DNA from: Sunxiuqinia sp965372405
GTDB lineage: Bacteria; Bacteroidota; Bacteroidia; Bacteroidales; Prolixibacteraceae
Reading direction: 5' to 3'
Length of the DNA stretch: 64,000 nt
Assembly: GCA_965372405.1 (NCBI GenBank)
Contig: CBDVCE010000017.1
Span: 1-64,000, forward strand
The notes beneath the pieces are model-generated. The model searched no databases. It was not told where the DNA came from and worked only from the letters and a program-made list of their open reading frames with translations. This document shows positions 17,572 through 26,930 of this stretch, piece after piece. A program made the position numbers and the translations under genes. The stretch's first letter is position 1. The number at the start of each line of letters is the position of its first letter.

Positions 17572-18603
17572 TTAATTTGATTTTACTTCACTATATGTTT
17601 TTTGCTTCTTAATGTAGAAATGCCAAATAATACTTCGACATAAGATTTCATCATGCCAACCAGGAGTAGCCACCTTTTTCAAGTTGACTCTCTTTTCTTT
17701 TAGGACTCTGAAATTTCTGTAAAACGAAAGATGAGCCCTAGGCACACTCGCAAAACCTTTGAAATTCAATTCGCTTAAAAGTTTAAATGCGGCAATCCCG
17801 TCCATAATCATGCGCAGGATGAGCACTTTATAAAACTTTCTTCGTGGTAAATTTTTATATAGCAACCATATACTATTTCTGAAATTTAGATATAACTTTT
17901 TCGGATTATCATAGGAAAGTGTTCCACCCCCAAGATGAAAAACTTTGCTAAAAGGAGTGAACTGAACTTTATACCCCATATTTTTTAAACGCCAGCAAAG
18001 ATCGATTTCTTCCATGTGCGCCCAAAAGTCTGCATCAAAACCTCCAGCCTTGTGAAACAAACTTGATTTTATAGCCATGCAAGCTCCACTTGCCCAAAAA
18101 GTGTTGGCAACATCATCGTATTGCCCATTATCTTTTTCCAAAACATTCAATATTCGTCCACGACAAAATGGGAATCCTAATTTGTCGATGAATCCACCAG
18201 CAGCTCCGGCATATTCAAAAGAATCCTTTTCGTGCCAGCTCATGATTTTGGGTTGCACAATTGCAACATCTTCATTTTCATCTAAATGATCAATTATTGG
18301 ATCAAGCCAGCCAGTAGTTACCTCAACATCTGAGTTTAAGAGGATGTAATATTCCGCCTTAATTTGCTTTAGCGCTTCATTATAACCTTTTGCAAAACCA
18401 AAGTTCTCACTTAAATGAAGAATCTTAACATCAGGGAAATTTGCCTCCAAATATGGAATTGAATTATCTGTTGAAGCATTATCTGCAACAATAATTTCGA
18501 TATCATTCCCTTTTGAGTGTTCAACCACCGAAGGCAAAAAACGGGAAAGCAATTCTGCCCCATTCCAATTAAGAATAACAATGGCTGTTTTTGGAAAATT
18601 CAT
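17572..18603 (-). CDS. Glycosyltransferase family 2
   Basis: 343 residues. GT-A fold with the nucleotide-binding IVILNWNGAELL, VADNASTDNSIPYL, the metal-binding region LLNSDVEV (SDV as the DxD equivalent) and the acceptor-side EEIDLCWRLKNMGYK. This is the rhamnosyltransferase-like GT2 type (WbbL group), which usually transfers a sugar to surface polysaccharide. No other polysaccharide gene adjoins it, so donor and acceptor are unknown. Cytoplasmic or membrane-associated. Confidence 0.9.
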   Translation of the reverse strand: MNFPKTAIVILNWNGAELLSRFLPSVVEHSKGNDIEIIVADNASTDNSIPYLEANFPDVKILHLSENFGFAKGYNEALKQIKAEYYILLNSDVEVTTGWLDPIIDHLDENEDVAIVQPKIMSWHEKDSFEYAGAAGGFIDKLGFPFCRGRILNVLEKDNGQYDDVANTFWASGACMAIKSSLFHKAGGFDADFWAHMEEIDLCWRLKNMGYKVQFTPFSKVFHLGGGTLSYDNPKKLYLNFRNSIWLLYKNLPRRKFYKVLILRMIMDGIAAFKLLSELNFKGFASVPRAHLSFYRNFRVLKEKRVNLKKVATPGWHDEILCRSIIWHFYIKKQKTYSEVKSN

Positions 18604-18617
18604 GCCCGCAAAGATAA

Positions 18618-19088
18618 TCAGGAATTTAACAAGCGCGCTAGAATCTTGACTAGGTTTTCTTTTTCTAATGCACTCAATACACTGGTTATCTTTTCAAGCT
18701 TATTTTCATCACTTGAATCAAGGATGGATTTAATTTCTTTAAGTTGCTTTCCCGTTAATTCTTCTTCCAGATATTCCCAAAGTTGATCTGTGGACTTAGC
18801 CCTTTCAGGCAACCCCAGAGTCTCAAGTTCCAATATAGCAGCTTCTAAAATCTCTTTGGCTTGCATTTTTACAGGATCATCCGTTTTTTCATTTCCAGTT
18901 GCATCTCGCAAATTCCAACTGGAATAATCATATTTCAAATCATTAATCAGGCTCACGATTATATGTTGCTGCCCAAAAATTCGAGTCAGAAATAACAGTG
19001 TCTGCTTTTTCCAAGCCTCCAGATCAAAACTTTTATCTTCAAGTTTATGAAGAAGTTTATTTAAAAGTAGAATTTCTTTTTGAGCCAT
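18618..19088 (-). CDS. Conserved-looking helical protein of unknown function
   Basis: 156 residues, no signal peptide or membrane segment, strongly alpha-helical with many Leu, Glu and Lys residues (for example ILEAAILELETLGLPE and LEEELTGKQLKEIKSIL). I do not recognise a family. It lies in a minus-strand run, upstream of the glycosyltransferase gene by 14 bases and downstream of the inositol-phosphatase-like gene by about 65 bases, so it may be co-transcribed with them. Confidence 0.65.
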   Translation of the reverse strand: MAQKEILLLNKLLHKLEDKSFDLEAWKKQTLLFLTRIFGQQHIIVSLINDLKYDYSSWNLRDATGNEKTDDPVKMQAKEILEAAILELETLGLPERAKSTDQLWEYLEEELTGKQLKEIKSILDSSDENKLEKITSVLSALEKENLVKILARLLNS

Positions 19089-19154
19089 ATCAGATGATTT
19101 TACTACAAGTTAATGATTTAGCAGCTTGCAGCAAAATCTGACGACTATTTTCTG

Positions 19155-19946
19155 TTAACCAAGAAGGCTGTTAACTTTCTGAAAGAATGGATCGAAATAA
19201 ATGTTGTTACTAGCCACAATCTCCTTCCCATAAAGGAAATTGCTTCCTCCCTTAAAATCACAAACCTTTCCTCCTGCTTCCTGAATCAGTAAAATACCGG
19301 CTGCCACATCCCAAGCATGAAGTGCATGCTCAAAGAATCCGTCAAAACGTCCACACGCAACATAAGCAAGATCAACTGCTGCAGAACCCATCCTACGCAT
19401 TCCTCGAGTTTCAATCATAAAAAATTCAAGCAATTTGAGATATTCGGATAATCGTTCAAAATTATAATATGGAAATCCGGTTGCCAACAAAACATCCTCA
19501 TGAGTCGCATTTCTGGAGACAGCAATTGGGTGATCATTTAGAAAAGCTCCTCCATCTTTCCATGCATAAAACATCTCTCTAAGTCCAACCTCATAAACGA
19601 CACCAATAATTGGTTGCTCACCATCAATCAATGCAATAGAAACAGAATGAGGAGTTATTCCATGGATGAAATTTGTTGTACCATCTAAAGGGTCAATCAC
19701 CCACTTCAGCTTTTCCCCATTTTCGACAGCCGTTCCTTCTTCTGTAATATATCCAGCTTCTGGCAAAATTTTCTTTAGATCATCAACAATCATCTTTTCA
19801 GCTGTCTTGTCAACGTAAGTAACCAGGCTTGCCTTGCCTTTTAGTTCAATATCTTCAGATGTGATCTTTTGTCTTTCTTCTCGAATAAACTGTCCAGCCT
19901 TTAATGCTATTTCCTGAACTTGTTTGCAAATATCTTGTAAATCCAT
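19155..19946 (-). CDS. suhB: Inositol monophosphatase family protein
   Basis: 263 residues, typical of the family. The metal-binding motifs are present: Glu69/Glu70 in YITEEGTA, IDPLDGTTNF with Asp85 and Asp88, and WDVAAGILLIQEAGG near residue 215. It is a Mg-dependent, Li-sensitive type phosphatase acting on inositol-1-phosphate or a related sugar phosphate (possibly also in RNA biology, as for E. coli SuhB). The symbol reflects family similarity only. It is followed by the unknown 156-residue gene and preceded by mtaB at 26 bases. Confidence 0.9.
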   Translation of the reverse strand: MDLQDICKQVQEIALKAGQFIREERQKITSEDIELKGKASLVTYVDKTAEKMIVDDLKKILPEAGYITEEGTAVENGEKLKWVIDPLDGTTNFIHGITPHSVSIALIDGEQPIIGVVYEVGLREMFYAWKDGGAFLNDHPIAVSRNATHEDVLLATGFPYYNFERLSEYLKLLEFFMIETRGMRRMGSAAVDLAYVACGRFDGFFEHALHAWDVAAGILLIQEAGGKVCDFKGGSNFLYGKEIVASNNIYFDPFFQKVNSLLG

Positions 19947-19972
19947 GATTCAATCTTTTGGGTGAAATTCAA

Positions 19973-21274
19973 CTAAAGAAGCTCAACTTCAAAATTTCCT
20001 GAGTTATTTATTCCTGAAAGTTTCACTGGCACCACTTGATTCACCAGCTCCGGTTTAAAGTCGGTTTCCACTCGAATATAATTTTCAGTAAAGCCTGAAA
20101 GTCGTTCCTGCCTACTTTCATTTTCAAAAAGAACTTTTGCGGACTTTCCAATTGCTTCCTCATAAAATGCCCGAAGCTTTTTTTCTGAAAGTTGAATCAA
20201 TCTTCGGGTTCGTTCTTTGCGTTCGCCTACTTCCACTATTGGTTTAATGTCCAGTGCCTTTGTTCCAGGCCGTTCTGAATATGGGAAAGCATGTAATTGT
20301 GAAATATCAAGATCTCTGACGAATTCATAACTTTCTCGGAAAAAATCTGCAGTTTCGCCATTTGTCCCAGCAATAATATCTACACCAATAAATGCATTTG
20401 GTAAAACTGACTTTATTTTTGCTACCCGCTCAGCAAACAACTCCCGTTTATATTTTCGTTTCATCAGTTCAAGCACATCATTTGAACCCGACTGAAGAGG
20501 TAAATGAAAATGTGGAGCGATTCGTTTGGCTTGTGCTACAAACTCAATAATCTCATCGGTTAATAAATTGGGTTCGACTGAAGAAATACGGATTCGTTCC
20601 AGTCCTTCTACTTCATCCAACTGATGAAGCAAATCAATAAACTTTTCGTTCGTACTTTTCCCAAAATCACCAATATTCACTCCGGTAAGAATAACTTCCT
20701 TAATCCCAGCCTGAACAGTTTCTTTTGCTTTTACGATGGTATTTGAGATGGTATCATTTCTGCTTCTTCCACGTGCAAACGGAATGGTGCAGTAGGTACA
20801 ATAGTAATCACAGCCGTCCTGTACTTTCAAAAAGCTTCGGGTTCGGTCACCCCAGGAAGCAGCATGGAAATAATCTTTGTTTTTATTCTGAGACTGAAGC
20901 AAAACAAATGTTTTTTCCTTCTTTTTCAGATCACCAAGAAAATCTGTCATCCGAAACTTAGCATTGGTTCCAAGAATATAATCGACTCCATCAATCTTTT
21001 GGATAACCTCAGCCTGCAATTGGGCATAACAACCTGTTACCACAACAACTGCTTCAGGATTTCTTCGAATAGCCTGCCGAATAATATTCCGACTTTTCTT
21101 GTCACTTTCAGCAGTTACCGAACATGAATTTACCACATACACATCAGACTGTTCGTTGTAATCAACACGGCTAAATCCCATCACTTCAAAATGCCTGGCA
21201 ATAGTCGATGTCTCTGAAAAGTTCAGTTTGCATCCCAACGTAAAAAAGGCAGCTTTCTTTCCCTTATAATTCAT
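19973..21274 (-). CDS. mtaB: tRNA t6A37 methylthiotransferase MtaB
   Basis: 433 residues. The N-terminal MTTase domain carries the three cluster-binding cysteines Cys15 (TLGCKLN), Cys51 (NSCSVT) and Cys82 (GCYAQ). The radical-SAM cluster motif follows as CDYYCTYC (Cys155, 159, 162), and a C-terminal TRAM-like region ends the protein. The TLGCKLN and NSCSVT variants are typical of MtaB rather than MiaB or RimO. It converts t6A to ms2t6A at position 37 of ANN-decoding tRNAs. It heads a likely unit with the inositol phosphatase family gene. Confidence 0.93.
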   Translation of the reverse strand: MNYKGKKAAFFTLGCKLNFSETSTIARHFEVMGFSRVDYNEQSDVYVVNSCSVTAESDKKSRNIIRQAIRRNPEAVVVVTGCYAQLQAEVIQKIDGVDYILGTNAKFRMTDFLGDLKKKEKTFVLLQSQNKNKDYFHAASWGDRTRSFLKVQDGCDYYCTYCTIPFARGRSRNDTISNTIVKAKETVQAGIKEVILTGVNIGDFGKSTNEKFIDLLHQLDEVEGLERIRISSVEPNLLTDEIIEFVAQAKRIAPHFHLPLQSGSNDVLELMKRKYKRELFAERVAKIKSVLPNAFIGVDIIAGTNGETADFFRESYEFVRDLDISQLHAFPYSERPGTKALDIKPIVEVGERKERTRRLIQLSEKKLRAFYEEAIGKSAKVLFENESRQERLSGFTENYIRVETDFKPELVNQVVPVKLSGINNSGNFEVELL

Positions 21275-21377
21275 GAATCAATAAAATTAGAGCTGGCAAA
21301 ATTATAAAAAATTAGCCAGCTCTAATATATCTTTCAATTCACAATAATGATTTGGTAATCAACATATATAAATGACA

Positions 21378-22709
21378 CTATAACAAGTCACTCGCAAGTT
21401 CCGCCAAATAGCTTCGTTCACCTTTTACAAGATTAACGTGAGAGAACAAATCCTGATGACGCATCTTATCCGTCATATATGCCAATCCATTAGATTTCAT
21501 ATCCAAATAAGGAGAATCAATCTGCATGATATCTCCGGTGAATACCATCTTTGTTCCTTCACCCGCACGAGTAATAATCGTTTTTATTTCGTGTGGAGTA
21601 AGGTTCTGTGCTTCATCAACAATGAAATATGAATTGGACAAACTACGCCCTCGAATATAGGCAAGAGGGGTAATAATTAATCGCTCTTCTTTAAGTAATT
21701 CCTCAATTTTCTGATACTCCTGACTCCGAGGGTTAAACGCTCGCTTAATTACAGTAAGGTTATCAAATAGTGGCTGCATGTATGGGCTGATTTTTTCAGC
21801 AGCATCACCCGGAAGAAATCCTAAATCGCGATTACTGAGTGCCACAATTGGACGAGCCAGCAAAATCTGATCAAACTGCTTATGCTGTTCTAAAGCCGCA
21901 GCTAAAGCCAACAAGGTTTTTCCAGTTCCGGCTTTTCCAGTTAACGAAACAAGTTTTAGTTCTGGATTTAATAAGGCATTTAGGCTAAAAGTTTGCTCAG
22001 CATTTCGAGGTTTGATTCCGTATGCAGTTTTCTTTTCAACACGTACTACTCGTTTTGAAACATTATCATAACGAGCAAGAACACTCGATTTGTTTCCTTT
22101 AATAATGAAATATTCGTTGGGAACAGGAAGAACTTCAAATTTCGCTTCAGCAACGGGAAAAGAACCGCTTTCATAAAGAAGATCAATCAATTGGTCATTA
22201 AAAGCTTCAAGCTCAATGATACTCTTCTCAAAAACCTGTGGATCTTTAATTTTATCATTCTCATAATCACCGGCCAATATCCCAAGTGATTTCGCCTTCA
22301 TGCGCAAATTAACATCCTTACTAACCAGAATTGTTGGTCTTTTGGGGTTTTCTCTTGTGTAATGATCGGCAGTTGCCAGAATTCTATGATCAGGAATGTC
22401 TTCAGTAAACGATTGATTGATCTCCTCACTGAATGGTTTACCTGTAGCGATAATTAGCTTTCCTAAGCCGTTTCCGAGATTGATTCCCCCATTAAATAGG
22501 TTCTCACCAACAATATCATCAAGAATTCGCACAAACTCTCTGGCTTGAAAATTAATCGGATCATTTCCCCGTTTAAACTTATCAAGTTCTTCCAAAACAG
22601 TTATTGGAATAACAATATCGTTATCTTTAAACTGATAGATGCATGAATGATCATGCAGAATTACATTTGTGTCTAAAACAAATATCTTCTTATTCTTTTT
22701 TTCTACCAT
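21378..22709 (-). CDS. PhoH-family protein with N-terminal PIN domain
   Basis: 443 residues. The N-terminal PIN ribonuclease-type domain (FVLDTNVILHD with Asp13, then ATADHYTRE and LVSKDVNLR) spans about 1-145. The PhoH ATPase domain spans about 235-440, with Walker A GKAGTGKT (258-265), Walker B YFIVDEAQN and TGDIMQID. PIN-PhoH proteins (PhoH2/YlaK type) are RNA helicase/ribonucleases. It is divergent from folC, with a 120-base shared upstream region. Confidence 0.92.
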   Translation of the reverse strand: MVEKKNKKIFVLDTNVILHDHSCIYQFKDNDIVIPITVLEELDKFKRGNDPINFQAREFVRILDDIVGENLFNGGINLGNGLGKLIIATGKPFSEEINQSFTEDIPDHRILATADHYTRENPKRPTILVSKDVNLRMKAKSLGILAGDYENDKIKDPQVFEKSIIELEAFNDQLIDLLYESGSFPVAEAKFEVLPVPNEYFIIKGNKSSVLARYDNVSKRVVRVEKKTAYGIKPRNAEQTFSLNALLNPELKLVSLTGKAGTGKTLLALAAALEQHKQFDQILLARPIVALSNRDLGFLPGDAAEKISPYMQPLFDNLTVIKRAFNPRSQEYQKIEELLKEERLIITPLAYIRGRSLSNSYFIVDEAQNLTPHEIKTIITRAGEGTKMVFTGDIMQIDSPYLDMKSNGLAYMTDKMRHQDLFSHVNLVKGERSYLAELASDLL

Positions 22710-22832
22710 AATTATAGTTTTAGAGTTCTTTAAATGTAGGAAAAAATGGATGAAACAGATATGATTATTTGTTAAAATATCCCGTAAATTAGCCGTTTGA
22801 AATCATACTAAATGTTAAATATCTGATAACGA

Positions 22833-24143
22833 ATGAGTAGCTATAAAGAAATATTGGATTATTTATACAGCCAGTTACCCATGTTCCAACGAACCGGTCC
22901 GGCAGCATATAAAAATACACTTGGCAATACACTTGTTCTCGATGAACTTTTTGATCATCCTCATCTTAGTTTTAAGAGTATCCATATTGGAGGCACAAAT
23001 GGGAAAGGCTCTTGTTCTCACATGCTTGCATCTGTATTACAAGAAGCTGGGTATAAAACAGGACTTTATACTTCTCCTCACTTAATAGATTTCAGGGAAC
23101 GCATCCGGGTGAATGGTGATATGATTTCGGAAACTGATGTTGTTTATTTTGTAGAGAAATTCAGAGAGTTTAATGAGTCTCAACAGCTGGAACCATCCTT
23201 CTTTGAGATAACCGTGGCCATGGCCTTTGATCATTTTCGAAACCAAAAGGTTGATGTTGCTATAGTTGAAGTTGGACTTGGAGGAAGACTGGATTCAACA
23301 AACATCATCCACCCCGAAGTTTCATTAATTACGAATATCAGTCTTGACCACACCAATCTCCTGGGTGACAGCATTCAGCAAATTGCTGGAGAAAAAGCAG
23401 GTATCATTAAATCAGATGTCCCAATTATTATTTCTGAAAGCAATCCTGAATACAATTCAGTTTTCATAGAAAAAGCCAAAGAAATGGAAACCTCAATTCA
23501 TTTTGCAGATCAGGAATACCATGCTGCCTACTCCATGTTTCTTTCAGAAGGAAAGCAGTTGTTTAATTTCAATAAGAATGATGAATTGCTTTTTCCAAAT
23601 CTGAAGCTTGACTTATTGGGAAATTATCAATTAAAGAATACTGGTGGAGTTTTAAAAGTAATTGAGCTTTTAAAAACTGAAAATTGGAAAATCAAAGAAC
23701 GTGATATTTATAACGGACTTGAGAAAGCTTCGAAAAATACAGGTTTGCGTGGAAGATGGGAAATAGTTGGAAATAATCCGTTAGTTGTTTGTGATACTGC
23801 CCACAACATTGCAGGCATAAAAGCTATAATTAAACAAATCGAATCAACTCCATTTAAAAAACTTCACATTGTTTTAGGAATGGTAAGCGACAAAAGTATT
23901 GAACATATTCTGGGCATTTTTCCAAAAAATGCCAATTATTATTTCACTCAGGCAAAAATTCCTCGAGCACTTCCAGCAAATGATTTAGCAAAACTCGCAG
24001 CCAAACAAAACTTGAAAGGAATGATTATTCCATCTGTAAAACAAGCATTTGACGAAGCAAAAAAAGCAGCCGGTTTAAATGATTTAATCTTTATTGGAGG
24101 AAGCACTTTTGTAGTAGCTGATTATTTTTCCAGAAATTTTTAA
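22833..24143 (+). CDS. folC: Dihydrofolate synthase / folylpolyglutamate synthase
   Basis: 436 residues. Mur-ligase-type fold with the P-loop GGTNGKGSCSHML, the folate/Mg site VGLGGRLDSTN, NISLDHTNLLGDS with GEKAGIIK, and the C-terminal domain with GLRGRWEIV and VCDTAHN. It adds glutamate to dihydropteroate and to tetrahydrofolates, in the cytoplasm. A tRNA gene with its own promoter follows directly. Confidence 0.95.
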   Translation: MSSYKEILDYLYSQLPMFQRTGPAAYKNTLGNTLVLDELFDHPHLSFKSIHIGGTNGKGSCSHMLASVLQEAGYKTGLYTSPHLIDFRERIRVNGDMISETDVVYFVEKFREFNESQQLEPSFFEITVAMAFDHFRNQKVDVAIVEVGLGGRLDSTNIIHPEVSLITNISLDHTNLLGDSIQQIAGEKAGIIKSDVPIIISESNPEYNSVFIEKAKEMETSIHFADQEYHAAYSMFLSEGKQLFNFNKNDELLFPNLKLDLLGNYQLKNTGGVLKVIELLKTENWKIKERDIYNGLEKASKNTGLRGRWEIVGNNPLVVCDTAHNIAGIKAIIKQIESTPFKKLHIVLGMVSDKSIEHILGIFPKNANYYFTQAKIPRALPANDLAKLAAKQNLKGMIIPSVKQAFDEAKKAAGLNDLIFIGGSTFVVADYFSRNF

Positions 24144-24150
24144 TATTTGT

Positions 24151-24181
24151 TTTGCACAAGAAAAAAAAGGATCTATATTTG
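24151..24181 (+). promoter_or_regulatory. Promoter of the tRNA-Val gene
   Basis: TTTG (24151-24154), 19 bases, TATATTTG (24174-24181): an exact Bacteroidota promoter match, ending 40 bases before the tRNA. Transcription should begin near 24188. Confidence 0.8.
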
Positions 24182-24221
24182 CATCGCCTTTCTGAAAAGA
24201 AGGTACGTTCAGAAAACATTA

Positions 24222-24296
24222 GGGCGATTAGCTCAGTTGGTTCAGAGCACTTGGTTTACACCCAAGGGGTCGGGGGTTCGACTCCCTCATCGCCCA
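24222..24296 (+). tRNA. tRNA-Val, anticodon UAC
   Basis: 75 bases. The acceptor arm GGGCGAT (24222-24228) pairs with ATCGCCC (24289-24295), discriminator A. The anticodon stem CTTGG/CCAAG encloses the loop TTTACAC with anticodon TAC at 24257-24259, and the T loop is GGTTCGACTC. CCA is not encoded. It is flanked by its own promoter and terminator. Confidence 0.97.
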
Positions 24297-24303
24297 CGAA
24301 AAA

Positions 24304-24336
24304 AGTCATTTGTTTTTATAACAAATGGCTTTTTTT
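24304..24336 (+). terminator. Rho-independent terminator of tRNA-Val
   Basis: An 11-bp stem AGTCATTTGTT (24304-24314) / AACAAATGGCT (24320-24330) with a 5-base loop, followed by six T (24331-24336). It lies 8 bases after the tRNA 3' end. Confidence 0.9.
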
Positions 24337-24478
24337 GTATTTGAGTGTATGCATTTCTGATCCATCCTTCCCCTTCAATAATTAACTAGAAATCTTACTT
24401 TAATAGCAAAATCTCAAAGTGCCCCAACTACAAAATCTTGACATTTTATATATATCATAAAAAAAATAGAAGACTAAA

Positions 24479-24511
24479 TTGTATTATTTCCCCTTTAAAT
24501 CCTTAATTTTG
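24479..24511 (+). promoter_or_regulatory. Promoter candidate of the hybrid kinase gene
   Basis: TTG (24479-24481), 22 bases, TAATTTTG (24504-24511). The -7 element matches TAnnTTTG exactly and lies 13 bases before the start codon, which implies a very short leader. Confidence 0.55.
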
Positions 24512-24524
24512 ATTATACACTAAC

Positions 24525-26864
24525 ATGAATTCAGTGAATCAGAATAAAAAAAATACTGTTGGATTTAATCAAAAGGATGAATCTGTGGGTATGAAAAAAG
24601 GCTATTCACCAGGAGTTCCTTCTGACAAAAATGCGCCTGAAATCATTATCAGGTTCAATATCAAAGGGGAACACATATTTTATACCGACAACCTATTTCC
24701 ATTTTTCAAGTTCAAGAAAAGAAGTCTAATTGGCATTTCCATTTCAGAAGCTGGGTACTTAAATGAACTTTCTACTGAAGTTGAAAGCAGTATTATAAAG
24801 GTGCTAAAATCAGGAAAGCATCAATACAAGGAACTCTCTTTTTTTAAGGGGGACATGCTATTTTGGATTAGCCTAAGCCTAACTCCAGAACTAGATGAAA
24901 ATAAGCAGGCGAATAGTGTTATTTGTATTATTAGAGATGTTAATTATAAAAAAGAACTAGAAAGCCAGCTTGAAGAAAATATTGAAAAATACCACTTGCT
25001 TACAAATGCCACAGACAATGGAATCTGGGATTGGATCGTAACCAGCGAGCATGTTTATTATTCCAGAAAGTGGAAATCTCAATTGGGCTATTATCCCGAT
25101 GAACTGGAAGATCTATTTTCCACATGGATGAATTTAATTCACTCTGAAGATTTCAACAGGGTAAAACGAGAACTCGATAATTTTCTCAAAAGCACCTCCT
25201 TTGTATTTGAATCTGAATATAGAATGCGCCACAAAGATGGGACTTATCGCTGGTTTAAAAATCGTTCTACAATTGTTCGCAACAATGATGGAGTTGCTGT
25301 TCGCATGTTCGGTACAACACGTGATATTAGTGAAGAGAAACAACACATCGAGAAGTTATCCATGCTTAAGCAAGCTTTTATTCAAAGCCCATCACCAATT
25401 GTCATTACTGATCTTGAAGGATACATTGACTTTTTAAACCCTGCATTCTGCAAGGTCACTGGATATTCTGCTGATGAAATCATTGGGAAAAAACTCAGTA
25501 TATTAAAGTCAGGATACCATTCAAAAACATTTTACAGAAACCTATGGGACACCATTCTTGCAGGCAACCAATGGCGGGGTGAATTCAAAAACAAAAGAAA
25601 AAACGGAAAAATATATTGGGAGTTTGCCTCCATCTCCGGCCTGCGAAATGAAAAAGGAATCATTACTAACTACTTAAAAGTTGGTGAGGACATTACCCCA
25701 ATAAAAAAGATTCAGGACGATCTTCGAAAATCTAAACGCATTTCGGAAACTGCCAAGCTATATAAAAATAACTTTTTGGCGAATATGAGTCACGAAATAC
25801 GGACTCCCATTAATGGAATTATTGGATTTTCTGAGCTATTAAAATATGCTGATCTTACTGAAAATCAACAAATTCATTACATCGATATCATTGAAGAGAA
25901 TAGCAGATCGCTACTAAGCTTAATCGATGATATTATTGATGTCTCAAAACTGGAAGCAAAGGAACTAAAGATAAGGAAAGAGGCATGCTCTCTTACTTCA
26001 ATTTTCAGTGAATTAAAAGAACTCTTCAACTCATTATTACTAAATCAAAATAAAGAAAAGTTAGAATTACGTTTTCATGTTCCAAGGGTTGAACATCATG
26101 ATTTTATTTTTACTGATCCCTTCCGTTTAAAACAAGTAATTAGCAATCTTTTCCTGAATGCTCTCAAATTTACGAGTTCAGGAAGTATTGAGATTGGATA
26201 CCAGATTTCTTCTGATCGAAAACTTCAATTTTATGTGGAAGATACTGGCGTTGGAATTCCTGCAAAAAACCAACAAAGCATATTTAAAAGATTTATCCAA
26301 AATGACCATAGTAAAAAATCAAAAGATACTGGTGCAGGTCTGGGACTATACATTGCTCAAGGCTTAGTGGAAATGCTTGGTGGAGCAATTGGAGTTAAGT
26401 CTCAACCAACTAAAGGCTCATTATTTTTCTTCACTATTCCTTACGATAAAATACGAAAACCCATAAGCAGTAAGCCTGAAGCAAAACCCGTGAAATATGA
26501 TTTTAGCAAATACACTATTCTAATTGCAGAAGATATTGATTATAATTTCGAATACCTGAAAGAAATTCTAATTAAAACGAACGCTGAAGTATTGTGGGCA
26601 AAAGATGGCATTGACACCATTAATATTTTCAATAACAACAAAATAGACCTTATACTCATGGACATCCAACTTCCTGAGATTAATGGTTATGATGCTACCA
26701 AAACGATAAGAAAAACGAATAAAGAAATCCCAATCATTGCCCAAACAGCTTATTCAATGACCGAAGAACGTAAAAAATGTTTACAGGCTGGGTGCAATGA
26801 TGTGTTAATAAAACCACTTAAAATTGACGAAGTACTAAGCACGCTGGCTACATACCTAAAATAA
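24525..26864 (+). CDS. Soluble hybrid histidine kinase with PAS domains and receiver
   Basis: 779 residues without a membrane segment, so a cytoplasmic sensor. A weak PAS-like region (about 38-140) is followed by a PAS_3-type PAS/PAC at about 155-270 (NGIWDWIV, YRMRHKDGTYRWF), a third PAS/PAC at about 285-395 (ITDLEGYIDFLNPAF), HisKA with MSHEIRTP (His423), the ATPase domain (DTGAGLGLYIAQG) and a C-terminal receiver whose phospho-acceptor is Asp713 in LILMDIQLP. No output domain is present, so phosphorelay to another protein is expected. The gene is followed by recR, which has its own promoter. Confidence 0.92.
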   Translation: MNSVNQNKKNTVGFNQKDESVGMKKGYSPGVPSDKNAPEIIIRFNIKGEHIFYTDNLFPFFKFKKRSLIGISISEAGYLNELSTEVESSIIKVLKSGKHQYKELSFFKGDMLFWISLSLTPELDENKQANSVICIIRDVNYKKELESQLEENIEKYHLLTNATDNGIWDWIVTSEHVYYSRKWKSQLGYYPDELEDLFSTWMNLIHSEDFNRVKRELDNFLKSTSFVFESEYRMRHKDGTYRWFKNRSTIVRNNDGVAVRMFGTTRDISEEKQHIEKLSMLKQAFIQSPSPIVITDLEGYIDFLNPAFCKVTGYSADEIIGKKLSILKSGYHSKTFYRNLWDTILAGNQWRGEFKNKRKNGKIYWEFASISGLRNEKGIITNYLKVGEDITPIKKIQDDLRKSKRISETAKLYKNNFLANMSHEIRTPINGIIGFSELLKYADLTENQQIHYIDIIEENSRSLLSLIDDIIDVSKLEAKELKIRKEACSLTSIFSELKELFNSLLLNQNKEKLELRFHVPRVEHHDFIFTDPFRLKQVISNLFLNALKFTSSGSIEIGYQISSDRKLQFYVEDTGVGIPAKNQQSIFKRFIQNDHSKKSKDTGAGLGLYIAQGLVEMLGGAIGVKSQPTKGSLFFFTIPYDKIRKPISSKPEAKPVKYDFSKYTILIAEDIDYNFEYLKEILIKTNAEVLWAKDGIDTINIFNNNKIDLILMDIQLPEINGYDATKTIRKTNKEIPIIAQTAYSMTEERKKCLQAGCNDVLIKPLKIDEVLSTLATYLK

Positions 26865-26875
26865 AAAGTCATTGC

Positions 26876-26908
26876 TTGAATAGTTTTCTCTTGTCTTTAT
26901 TAAATTTG
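26876..26908 (+). promoter_or_regulatory. Promoter candidate of recR
   Basis: TTG (26876-26878), 22 bases, TAAATTTG (26901-26908), an exact -7 element 22 bases before the recR start. It would separate the recR transcript from the kinase gene. Confidence 0.55.
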
Positions 26909-26930
26909 AACTTTCATAAAGATCAAATGC

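Noticed and set aside
24222..24336. Integration site of a mobile element at the tRNA-Val gene
   Set aside because: No integrase gene and no repeat of the tRNA 3' end was noticed in the flanking sequence; the tRNA has its own intact promoter and terminator.
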